Assembly: GCA_003254885.1 (NCBI GenBank)
Contig: QANT01004778.1
Span: 1 to 64,000, forward strand
Source of the DNA: Purshia tridentata
Lineage: Eukaryota; Streptophyta; Magnoliopsida; Rosales; Rosaceae
Direction: 5' to 3'
DNA: 64,000 bases
The notes beneath the pieces were generated by a model that saw nothing but the letters and a program-made list of their open reading frames with translations, was not told where the DNA came from and searched no databases. A program made the position numbers and the translations under genes. Positions 22,517-34,900 of this stretch are shown here, piece by piece; within the stretch, counting starts at the first letter, position 1, and each line of letters begins with the position of its first letter.

Positions 22517-25500
22517 ATGGCTTCCTCTCATTTTCTTTGCCATAACCCCATTTTTCACTCTTCTCCCAATTTTTTCGAAAAGAGCAATCTCTCTTCGTTC
22601 AGGTCACATGGGTTCTCTTCTTCTCACTCAAAGTCCAGAAATCGAAGAACCCCATTTGTCAGAATCATGGTTTCTGCCAAACAACAAGTAGAGGTTGTAC
22701 TAGAATGTCAGTTCTTAGTTATGCTTCAAATTCAAATTGCATTTTCTTCAATTCTTGTTGTTTTTGTGATTATAGTTTTTTGGGCTTTCAATTTTCTTTA
22801 TATATAAATGCTCATGTTATAGTTATTTTGGGTTGGTGGGTTCGTGACTAGATAAGGTACGATCCTGATGAAAGGATAAACAAGTTGGCAGATGAGGTGG
22901 ACAAGAAAGCTCCGCTTTCAAGGCTCACTCTGTTCTCACCTTGCAAGGTAGTCTTTCTATGGCATCTTACTTTTTTAGATAGATGGCAATAGTATTTTCC
23001 AATTCTGTGTTAATTTTGCAAGTTTATTCTTGTGCAGATAAATATTTTCTTGAGAATAACTAACAAAAGGGAAGATGGGTTTCATGATTTGGCATCTCTC
23101 TTTCATGTAAGTTCCATCCAAATTTGTATCTGTTTGCTGCTATCTTGATCTTCTTTAGGTCACAAACATGGAAAATATGTGTGAAGTGGAAAGTTGAAAT
23201 TTATGCGTTGCTTTTTTTTCTGGTATTGGGTTCACTTTTATTTTTAAATAAATTTATACCCCAGGCCAAATGTCCCTATGATCTTCTGTTATTGATTTTT
23301 CTGTTTTGTGCCTCTAGGTTATTAGCCTTGGAGATGTAATTAAGTTCTCTCTGTCACCCTTGAAAACTAAAGATCGTTTGTCAACAAATGTGCCTGGGGT
23401 CCCCCTTGATGATAGAAACTTGGTAAGGCACATTTTTTTTGCCCTTCCTGTTGCTCCTAATCTTGGAAACATTGTGATTGGGTACCTTCTTTCTGCAGAT
23501 TATTAAGGCCCTTAACCTCTACAGGAAGAAGACTGGTAGTGACAATTTCTTTTGGGTAAGAAGTGAGTATTTGGTGATTTAGAATATTCTGAATATTCAT
23601 TTGAGATTCCTTTGAATTTGGTGAACATTGGGTGCTTTTAAGGTCCATTGATTTTTATTTTTATTTTGGGCAGATTCATCTTGATAAGAAGGTGCCTACA
23701 GGAGCAGGGCTTGGTGGTGGAAGCAGCAATGCTGCAACTGCGCTATGGGCAGCAAATGAGTTTAATGGTTTTCTTGCCACTGAGAAGGAGCTCCAAGAAT
23801 GGTCGAGTGAGATTGGTTCAGATATTCCCTTCTTTTTCTCTCAAGGAGCAGCCTATTGTACTGGTCGAGGTGAGGTATGCCTTTGTCTTTGTCTTGCAAA
23901 ATCAGAGTGAGTGTTTATTTTCGTGTTTACGTCATTTTAAGCGATTTCACAAATGACAAGATGGCTCTGCACATATAATCATAGCTGATTTTTGTTTTCC
24001 CTAGAAAGTAGGCTATACTTCAAAGTTGTCCTGTTTTATTTCCCTTGCTTTTTATTTGAAATCGGTTCATCTTTATGTTAACTAGCGTTGACATTATATA
24101 GAGAGAATTGGTATGAGTTAAAGAGGCAAGACGTCTGTTAATTCTCATTGTTTTTATGAACGCAACAAAGTCGATGACACTTATATTGTATGCCCGCAGT
24201 CTAAATGGAAACATCAGTCATTGATTTGTTATAGGAGTTCTTTTCCTCACTTTGAATTTTAGAAAAACTCATGATGAAAAGCTCTCTCTTTTCACATTGA
24301 TATGGTTTTGAGATGTCTTTTTTCACAGGTATAGGATGGATTTTTGGAACAAAGGGTGGGTCACCTATGGGTTTTAAACCCGTGAATATTACTTGCATTC
24401 AGAGTATTCTATAAATGGAAAAGGGAACTTGACTTTATTTTTCTTCTCTAATAGTAAATAATCTGTATGCCTTTAATTTTTCTTATAAAGAACACACAGT
24501 TACATTGAAGATTGTTAGTTGGGACATTTGGGGGTTGGGTAGCAGAAGGAAGGGGAGGGGGTTACAGGGAGAGAAAAGGGCTTATGGAAGAGCTGGCAGG
24601 GTTCTATGGGCTATGTGGACTGAGGTGGTATGTAGGGGGTGACTTCAACGCGGTATGATTTGTCTCAAAAAATCAAATAGGGGAGCTAACAAGGACCATG
24701 GAGAGTTTCAATGATTTTATACTAGATACAGGCCTTTGAGACCCTGATTGTTAAACGCTTTGCGTATGTTTGGTCAAATATGATAGAAGAGGTGGTTTGG
24801 TGCAGGCTGGGCGGATTCTTTTAATTCTATAATGTAAATAATAAAAAAATTTATAATCATGAAGCTCAATATTTCAAGAGAGAATTAGGCGTAGGTCCAA
24901 TTATGTAGTGTCATTCGGCCTAAAACCATAGAGTTATTGAGTTTTGTACTCAAATCCATTTTTTTAAGATAAGGTCCAAAAAATGGACCCTTACGTAGTT
25001 TTTTGAATTTTGTCTGATATTATCTCTTAAAATTAAGATATTAACATGAAATAATTTTAAAAGTTATAGACGATAATATCCGTTAAGACATCTATAATTT
25101 TAAAATTTTTAATTAAAACAATTATTCAAGATATATCTATTTTTTATATCTTTTAATTTAAAATTATTGAAGATAATATCCGTTTAGGTAATTAATAGGA
25201 ATTAATTTAAACATTTGCATGGTCAAACCCTCAGATATATTTGGTACAAACCAACATTTAAAAAAATGATATGGCACAATTGGTGCATTTGAATGTAGCT
25301 TGTGAAAGCTGCATGTTAGGTACTTCAGTCAATTTTTATATACCATTATGGTTTTTGTCTAAAGATTACCTATAAAATGGACTAAATTGTGAGTCACACA
25401 TATTTCAATTCGAAAGATCAAATAAATAGTTTCATGTTTTTTAATTTCTGAATATATTATAATAAAAGAAATAATCGTACCAGATTAAAGTTCATAATTA

Positions 25501-28500
25501 ACTTTAAGTTGTAAACTGGCATGTCGCTTCCATATCGCTTCCATGTCTAGGCCTGTCATTATGTTTTCTAGTGTTGTTTGGAAGATAAAGGCATGTCGCT
25601 TCCATATCGCTTCCATGTCTAGGCATGTCATTATGTTTTCTAGTGTTGTTTGGAAGATAAATATTATTATTCTTAATTCCAACATGTATGGAACAATTTG
25701 ACAGTTAGGCGCAATTTGTACTGTAATTTGCCTGTTTCCTCAGAGTCTGTCTGACACTGCCATGAAATACTTGGAGAAGTGTTTGTGCTTGATACCATGG
25801 TTCGTATTTTCTGAGAGTTCCAACTTGAGTTCTGCTTTTGGATGTTCAGGTTGTTCAAAATGTTCCTCCACCAGTACCATTGGACATTCCAATGGTTCTC
25901 ATAAAGCCCCCGCAGGCATGTTCAACTGCTGAAGTTTACAAGGTATTGCAGATTGAAGTGTAGTGAATGGATTATAAATAATCTGCATCAATATATCTCA
26001 CCATCGTTTCTAAGTCAACTTTTTGATCTTTCAGCGCCTTCAGTTGGATAAAACTAGTGAGGTTGATCCTTTAACATTGCTGGAGAAAATCTCAAGGAAT
26101 GGAATATCACAAGATATTTGCATCAATGATTTAGGTATGTATTCATGAAGGATACTAAGAGACGTGTCTTGTTTGTTTTTGGTACAAGACACTTTTGTCT
26201 GTTATAAAGCCTATAATAAGCTAATTTCCTAATAGTTGACTGAAAAGAAAACTCATTTCCTAATAGTCTATGTTTGGTTTTTGGGGATAAACTAAGAAAC
26301 TTTGAAATTTTATTAGAGTGGGAGATCTTGAGTTCAAATTCCTGCACCTTAGTCCTCCCAATTCTTGTACCCATTTTATTGTTTTTTGTTTTTTGGACTG
26401 AAGTTCTTGTATCCTTTAGTGGTGAGGGAGATCCACATGTTACAAGGAGTGCTAGAATATAATACTATTGTTGCCCGTCTTTCTTTTGTGAATATATTGA
26501 CATTAAAAGGAAAAAGAAAGAAAAAGAAGTGAACCTTTACTATACTAGCCCTGTTGCCGGGTTGGGTGCATAAATGTTCAGAGCGATTCATCTAGGGCAT
26601 CTGGTTTGATTTGACTTTGAACTGTTTTACATCTTGAAGTATTTTAGTACACATTGGAATTATAAATCGTTATGTTTAAACAATCTTTTACTTGTGATGG
26701 TAGTTCAAATTCAATGCACTAGACTTTTGGCACGCGCTAATGCATATACAAATGAAATTTTTTAATTATAAATTTTTTAAATTATTTATTATTATTTATT
26801 TTTTAGCTAATTATTTTAAAAAAATTTGGAAACTTTATAACTCCCCACTCTCACCACCTAATAAGGTGGTGCAGTGTTTTTGTTTTATTTCTTAATTTTT
26901 TTAATGGTTTAATTTTACTTTTGTACTCTTACCTTTATTAGGTTAGTTTAATTTAACTCTTTAATTTAATCAAGGGTTATTTGAGAAATCATAATTTGGT
27001 GAAGTCTGTACCACCAAATCCTTCTGCTGGCTGTATAATATTAAAGATTAAAGATTAAAGATATGATTTTGGACTGGATTGACATTGTTCCAGAACTAGA
27101 GAAACCTGCATGCTTTTGGAAGTAGGTCTCCACAGGGTCCAAATCGTTTCAGACTGCTACAGTTTACAAGTTTTGTTTATATATGTTTTTGGCAGAACCT
27201 CCAGCATTTGAAGTTCTCCCGTCTCTTAAGAGATTAAAACAGCGTGTACTTGCTGCAAGCCGTGGACAATATGATGCTGTTTTTATGTCTGGAAGGTACA
27301 TTCATTGCAGCACCTGTTGACATAATCAATTAAACTCTGGCTTTACACATTATTTCATGTTAATATGTACATGTTAAATTTTACATGTTGATCTTCATCC
27401 ACATACTATCGCTTGCAAACAACAATGAGAAACCACCAAAGCGTCTGCATCTGAACAGACCTTTAGGAATCCAGTCAATGAATATACAGAGAAAAAGAAA
27501 ATGAAAAAGAAAAGAGAAACAAACAAAGAATCATCCCAATCCAGATAACACAAGGGATAAATACCATGACAATTATTTATACTTTATCAAACCATATTAA
27601 CATGCATGCATCATGCATATAAAACAACTTTTCATGTGCACAATATTTACCAAGTAATGGCATGTCTAAAAACTGAAAACCACTAGCCAACTTTGCATGC
27701 ACAATTTAATTATGGTATTGGGTTTGATTTGGTTTTCTAAATCAAATTGGGATTGGTTTTAAAGAAGTTTTTATTTTTGACTTGCTTTTTTTTGGTACAT
27801 TATTTTTTACTTGCTTTTGACACAATATCATAATAACTGAGGTTCTGTTTGTGAGTTTTGCATGCGTAAGTGTAGAAGCTGTAGAAGAGAAGGCTGCCAA
27901 TATAAAAGAAGGGGAAGGAAGCTGCCAAGTGGCAGTCTCATTATTCTTAGTTACTTGTATTATATTAAATTAGACAACATATTTTGCCATGTATTATTGT
28001 CATTTTTACTCTTGCAAACTCATTTCCATCATTTTCATTCTCTCAATATCTTTGATACAGTGGAAGCACTATTGTTGGGATTGGTTCTCCAGATCCTCCC
28101 CAATTTTTATATGATGACAATGAATACAAGGATGTGTTTTTGTCAGGTCAGTCTAATGTACTACTATATCTGATATTTTACAACTTGATTGTATCAGTAT
28201 TAATTTCGAGTGTCTTTTTCAAAAAAAATAAAAGATGATTTTCAGAGTGTCATATCAATCACTAACACTCATGATATTAAAAAAATTCATCAAAAGCATG
28301 CTTTATCATTTGTGGCGGATTGCTGAAAAAAGAAGAGAGTAATTGTGATGACTTGCTAGAAAAGAAGAGAGTAATTGTGGCGAATTTTATCATGCTACCC
28401 TATATCAGTTTAGAAATATAAACCATGAAGCAGGTAGCTCAAGCCATGGCACCATCTCTTGAAAATGTAAATATTAGTTTCGATTGTTTGATTGAGAATG

Positions 28501-29345
28501 TAAATTCAATTCCTTCTTTTGAAGAATTGCTGTCATATGATTGATGAAGAATCTAGGTACTAGTCTAACACCTCTACTGCACAGTGATCTTGTTCGTTTT
28601 GTTTTGTTTTTGTCATGTGCATCTCCTGAGTTATTAGACTTTTTGGGTCCATGGTCTGCAATTGAGGCTGATTCAAATTATTGGCATTATCATTGGTTAT
28701 CAGGCAGATCCTACTGACCCTGAGGCATTTCCCTTTGCATTTTGCTTGTACATGCTACCCTATACTTTATTCTCTATTTCATGCCCAAATCTCCTTGTGT
28801 TAAGGTGCTCCACGTCAATGTTCTGATGAAAGCGGAAATTAATCTTCATGAAAACATCATAGTTTGATAAAATGATATCAGTCTGTCCCCAGCATAATAC
28901 TTTGTGTGTGAATTAAGTCAAGCCATGAATTGTGACATTGGAGAATATCTTGAGGTCCTATTTACTTTCCAAATAAAAGTGAGGATAGAAGGCACTGTTG
29001 TGTGAGCTACCCGTGCAGCTTGGGGTGAAAACAGCCAGAGAGAGGAGCCAGAGAGAGGGGTACTAGGGAAAGTTAATCACTTGATGGATGGCTGTCTAAA
29101 GTTTTTTCGATTGCCTATTTTGTTGAAATAATTTTATACTTGATGGAATGAACTGGAAAAGGCTATATATAAAGATTCTTTTCTGGTATATCAAGGCTCG
29201 TTTCAAATCATGGTGTTTTTTCTTGGAATTCTTATATGCAGAAGCCAATTTTCTCACTCGTGAAGAAAATCACTGGTACAGAGAACCCGCTTCGAGTAGT
29301 GCATCGTGTGGCTCATCCTCCGAATTTTCCCAGTCAATTGAGTGA
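22517..29345 (+). CDS. ISPE: 4-diphosphocytidyl-2-C-methyl-D-erythritol kinase, plastid (MEP pathway)
   Basis: Eleven exons: 22517-22693, 22852-22947, 23038-23106, 23318-23422, 23499-23555, 23674-23874, 25850-25942, 26035-26134, 27196-27295, 28061-28146 and 29242-29345. They join to 395 residues. The enzyme phosphorylates CDP-methylerythritol in the plastid MEP route to isoprenoids. Residues 1 to about 60 are a serine-rich transit peptide (MASSHFLCHNPIFHSS). GHMP kinase motifs follow: K91 in FSPCKINIFL, the ATP loop PTGAGLGGGSSNAATAL (176 on), D218 in EIGSDIPFFF, and the C-terminal MSGSGSTIVGIGSPDPPQF. The tail EANFLTREENHWYREPAS matches plant ISPE. The ATG at 22517 is the first in frame. Intron 6 (1975 bp) holds a LINE fragment and a 72-bp tandem duplication. 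The plant family identity is certain. Confidence 0.97.
24490..24830 (+). mobile_element. L1-type LINE fragment (endonuclease domain) in ISPE intron 6
   Basis: Translation gives pieces typical of the L1 apurinic endonuclease domain: LKIVSWDIWGLGS, VGGDFNAV, and GELTRTMESFNDFILDTGL. Stops and shifts interrupt it. The strand is the same as the host gene. It is short and old and lacks a reverse transcriptase. Confidence 0.75.
25519..25662. repeat. Tandem duplication, two units of 72 bp, in ISPE intron 6
   Basis: GCATGTCGCTTCCATATCGC begins at 25519 and 25591, and each copy continues to TTTGGAAGATAAA with one or two differences. Each unit also contains the short internal duplicate CGCTTCCAT. Confidence 0.9.
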
Positions 29346-31978
29346 TTTAATCACTTGTGAGAGGAAACCAAGATCATTTTCCTATTATTCAAGAGGATCA
29401 GGAATGACTGAGGGTGAAGAGCCACATTTTTTTATGTAAATTATGACTACTTCTCAACCATTAATTCTATAAAGTACTTTTTATGGTAAAAATTGAATCT
29501 CATAAGAGCTATTGGTTTGTGAAAAATTTATTTATACTGAGAATAGTAATAATACAAAATGTTGTGCAAGTGTCAAATTTCTCTCTCCCCCAATGAAAGA
29601 TTTTTATATATATATATATATATATTTTTGGCCAAGTTGTGAAAGATTTATATTTAATTTGCTTGCAAAAGGACAAAAAATACATTCAACCAAAACACAA
29701 AATTGTTCAGCATGTGTTCGAGTTGGAGAGGGATGAAGGATACTTAAAACTTCAAGATCTCTTCTCTCTTTCATTGTATTTGTGGGTCTCTGTTAACTCC
29801 ATCCAAGAGCTGAAGATTTGAAGAAGCTGATGATGAAGAAGTCATCTGGGTGAGTTTATCGTTGGTGGAGGAATAGAATATAGTGAGATAGCTGTGAGGT
29901 TGTGACTGGTTTTATTTATTTTTTGTATTTTTTATGTTTAATTGGATTTTTATATATTTCAACATTTTCAAAAAGATCATTTTTCTTTTTTCAGAACAAT
30001 ATTTTAGTTTTTCTCTTTTAAAAGAACGTTGGGGCAAATGGTTTTCCTAGTATTGAATGATGTTGATCCTCCACATTTTGGAAAACAGAATGGTATTTTT
30101 GCAGAGGCTTTTGAGAGACATGAACAGCAGTTTCTCTTAGATAAAGATAAGGTGACTAAATCTCAAAGTGAACGTGCTCAGTTTAATGTCTAAATGTGCT
30201 AACATTGTAAACAAATGAAAACACAAGAACCAAAAGCATTATTAGCCTTTCAAAACATAAATTTATAATATGTTCAATTGGTGATTTCTGTTGAAGTTTT
30301 GAGATAGTTTTAGAACCTAAAACTTTTAGAAAAATAAATCTTTGGAACCCTAATTAATCTTGAAAATGACTTAATAATGGTCAATATTTTTTATTGTTAG
30401 GTCACATTCTATTATGAACCCAAAAGAGTGATCATTATTACACTTATTAAACACTAAAATGTTCCTGGTTGTAGGATTGTTATATGGACAATATCAAATC
30501 CGGTAAGACCAGCATGATTTATCTATGCTTAACGTCAAGGATAATCGGTCTCAAATTATCAGTGTAGGAACACTAAGAGAAAATCATGGGTGTCATCACA
30601 TGGGTCACTGAACGTGACACAAAATGAATGCCAATAAGGGAATATTACACAGTACTCGTCAACTAGAATTCATTAAGTCTTGGTATTATAACTGGTCTCT
30701 AGACTTGAGACATCATAGTACTATGGGTTTGGTCGCTATACTTTTACTATATTATAAGGTTAGGCTTTGTCGCACCCCAATCCGAAATTAAACGTAAATT
30801 TTGAATGAAAGAGTGAATCACATTATAATTATAAAATTAATTCCTATAATCAGAATGTGACTAAGGAAAATAAATAAATAAAAATAAATTTCGTACAATT
30901 ATTGTACCACAAATTGGATTCAAACTTTATATACAAAATAAGTCGTACTTCTGTACATTACACACTCACAGTCTCAAAATCAAATCCAACTATGACTCAA
31001 TTGACGCCTAATCACCTTAACTACTCTTGGTCGACTCCATATTATCTCCCGATATTGTACTAGTGAAGTCTAAGAAAGGGTGAGCTCTAACCGCTTAGTA
31101 GGGACGTTTGACCTTATCATATATGCATAAATGGTTAAACTAAAGCTTAGTGAAAAACACACAATATATAATAGATAATATATAATATAATAATACTTAG
31201 ACTGATGTATGAATGTTATGCAGACTTCCTTAATTCAATCTCTTGAAAAATAAATTGCAATACATCCTAACTTTAATTGCAATCGAAGTTCCTGATTCAC
31301 CTTGTGAGGTTAGATCGTATTAAGGGTTGACGGAATATCTAACTATAATTCGGAACATAGAATGATGGAGAGACTACATTGTATTTTTGTCAAGGCTGAA
31401 AGGTTCTCTTCACTTCACTCCCAGTTAAACCGGATAGCCATGACATGCTACTAAGCGTCAATTTTGGCTTTGTGGAGACCAAGGGCAAAATAGTAATTTT
31501 CCAGATAGTGTTTATTTAAGAATATGTCTTAAATAGAATCAAATCCACACAAAGCCGAACACATTGGCCATAAAAGCAAACTAGTTAAGCAAAGGAAGAT
31601 CAATGATGATCCATCAAAAGCATATGCTTAAATATAATCAAATTATGAGATCACATTATATAGTGAGCCCAAACGGGTGATTAGTGTCATATTATCTTAC
31701 TAACCAGTTAGCTTTAGAGCGCTATTGGATATTTGTTATATCAATATTTTGGTTAACTAAGGGTATTTTAGAAATTTTGAAAATTGAACCAAACTCCCTT
31801 TCTAACTTTATAGTCAACTAAGTTTCTGTACATGACCCAAATTAATTCCAACCTCACGTCGTACTGAATGTGAATGAGGCCTCATCATAAAACAGAGATA
31901 GATAAGATACGGAGGGAAAGCGTTGGCGCCAAAAGAAGGAAGTGAAAAAAGGAGACACAGTAAAACCAACCAAAACGC
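29346..31978. other. Spacer between ISPE and the permease gene; repeat-like
   Basis: After the likely ISPE 3' UTR comes AT-rich DNA with a TA run (about 29606-29624). Two diverged similar segments, CACATTCTATTATGAACCCA at about 30402 and CACATTATATAGTGAGCCCA at about 31652, lie about 1.25 kb apart in direct orientation. The intervening sequence reads like a dispersed repeat, and an old LTR-type remnant is possible but not shown. The last 100-150 bp before 31979 should hold the permease promoter and leader. Confidence 0.35.
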
Positions 31979-34900
31979 ATGGCATTCTCTTCTCCTTGTT
32001 GCGTTTTGATTCCGTCTTCTTCTTCTTCTTCTTCATCATTAAGATTGTTGCAAGCTCCTCTCCCACTTAATTTCACAAGTACACGACGACGCAGCAGCAG
32101 CAGCCGCAGCAGTTTCTCAAACCAAAATGGCATCATCAAATGCCTCTCTCAGCCGCCAAAGCAATCTCAACCCAAAACTGAATTGGAGTTCCAGAGGCTC
32201 TTTTCAAACCTCAACCAAGCCACATTCAAGAGAGAACCTGGTCTTCGTTTTCTCACTTCAATTTCAGTTTTTGTTATTTATTAATATTAATATTAATACT
32301 ATTATTTTTCTGGTTTACAGGAAGCCTATCCAGCGCTATTGCCCTAGTCGCAGGGACTACGGTACGGAAATGGAACTCTTCTTCTTCTTCTTTTGTTTTT
32401 TTTTTTTTAAGTATGGTATGTCNTTGTTTTTTTTTTTTTTAAAGTATGGTATGTCAAATTGTCAATGAAAGAGTGAAAAAAAATTCATAATTATTTTAGA
32501 AATATAGTTATATGATTATGAACGTTACTTGGTTTAATGTTAATTATTAAGACACTACAATAACGCTAAAATGCTGGTTAAACACTCACTTACATGCTTC
32601 CTCGTAAAGGAGTAATTTTTTTTTTTTTTTTTTTTTTTTTTCAGAATGATCAATTGGTATTGAATTCNTTTTTCAGAATTATCAATTGGTATTGAATTCC
32701 ATGTAATTTTAGGTGGGTGCTGGGATCCTTGCAATACCTGCAGTGACCCAAGAATCTGGATTTCTGGCATCTACAATTACTTGCATCCTTTGTTGGGCTT
32801 ACATGGTAACCAACTCAGCTTGTGCATTGTATTTTATTTAACTTGTGTTTTTCCTCTCTAAATAAATGATCACTTAGGTCCATTGTTAAGTTGCTTTCTT
32901 TCACAATCAACGTAATCTGTTTCTATTTTACTTTTCCCTTTGCTAATTTGTGAACTGCACAGGTTGCAACAGGACTGCTATTAGCTGAAGTAAATGTTAA
33001 CACTATGTGCGAGCTGGGTTCTGGTGGTGTATCACTGGTACAGAAATTTAGTTTTTTTTCTTCTTTACTCGATTATTGTCCTCAGTTTGCAGATTTAAAA
33101 ATAGGATGATTTCATTTTTTTTTTCTCAAGAGAAAAAGAGACACAACATGGCATATACATATACTCATTTATTGATCCTTTGAAACTTTTCTTCTGTCTA
33201 TATACAAGTTCTTGGATTACTTGAAAGATGTGGTATAGTGATTATAGGATGAAATTTCTGTTTGAAAAATGATAGTGCTTTGATATTAACAACTCTGCCC
33301 AAAACCTGACCCTCTCCCCATTATCCACCACGAAACAATAAGAAGAAGAAAATGAGTTAATGCTGTGAGAATGTTTCAATGGGAAACAACTTAAATCCCC
33401 TGACCACTAATTTGGAATCCCAACCATTGTCATGCAACCCATATTTGCTTTTGATGACAGCATTTCGTAGGGAATCCCTATCAAACCATGACTCATTTCT
33501 TGTAACCAAATTACTCACTCCTAAACCTCCCTTTTCTTTCATTCTAGACATGACGTCCCAACTGCTCAAGTGGTCCTTCTTCCCTTCCTCAATGCTTTCG
33601 CACAAAAAATTCAATTCATCAATTTCTATAACCTTTTTGTTCCTTTACTTGGAATTCGAAAGAATTAAAGATAGTATATTGGCAAACCACTGAAGATAGA
33701 TTGAAGTAGAGTAAGCATTCCTCCCCTTCATAGAAAAGCTTTCTTCCAATCTTCACCATTCACAGCTAGGTCCTAAAAACTAATTGCCTGTGGATGCCTC
33801 CAGGGGGAGCCCCAAATATTTCAAAGGATATTTCCCCATCCACATCCCAAAGATGAAGCTAGCTTGTGAATTTATTCCAGTAGCTAAACACTTAACCTTA
33901 TCGATTTTCAGTCCTGACAAAGCACAAGAAATCTCTAGCAATGCCAATATGTTGTGTTCCTGAAAAGAAAAGATAGTATCATTTGCGAATTGTAAATGAG
34001 GTATCTCCGCTCTAATTCTTATCTTTCTTTTGGTAGGAAATATAATGATTGTATTGATAAGATATAGAAAGGAAGTACTATCAATGTGGACCAGCAGTCC
34101 ACAAATATTTATGAACTACCCACAATCTACAGAAGACAAGGCTACACAAGTATGGTAAATCAAGACCATAAAGAACCAGAACAGCAAACATACAAAAACC
34201 CCAATATCAAAAAAATACACCTCCCCGATCTAGATAGATCAAACTAACTAGAATGCTCCTAAAATGTTTTGTCCAAGATGCCCATATAGAAGCCATGAAT
34301 CTGAATCTCCTTCCTCTCACCTTAAAAAGTTCTTCTATTTCTTTACAACCACATATTCCACCAAATTTCCAAAAACTGTCACAAAGTTGATCTAACCTTT
34401 AGAGAATCCTCCTTCAAGAAAGAGTAGCAATCAATCATTAGGCAGCCCATTGATGATACCAAAAACTTGAAGCAACTTCCCCCACAAAAGAGATGTGAAA
34501 GAACAATATAGAAATATGTGATCAAGAGCCTACTAGTCTACTATCTCTTCCAGTTGTTAACCCCTCCATTATGTTTAAATTTTGTTAATGGTCAGTATAT
34601 TTTATTGTTTGTAATTGTCTTTTTCCAAGAACAAATTTTAGGCTGTCAATTTTATAACATTTGAAACCTAACATAGTCCATTGTCTTGTGACTTGTTTCA
34701 GGTATCAATGGCCAGGAGGACTGTAGGAAACGTGGGAGTTCAAATTGCTTGGTAGGGTGATATTATTGTAGATTTTTAATGCGTTTATTACTTGTTTTGT
34801 TTTTCTTCAAATAAATTTGAAAAAATGTCATTTTTTGCTTTCAAATGTATTCTACCTACATCTTGTTTCGAGGATATAAGAAAACCAATGTAATTGGTTT

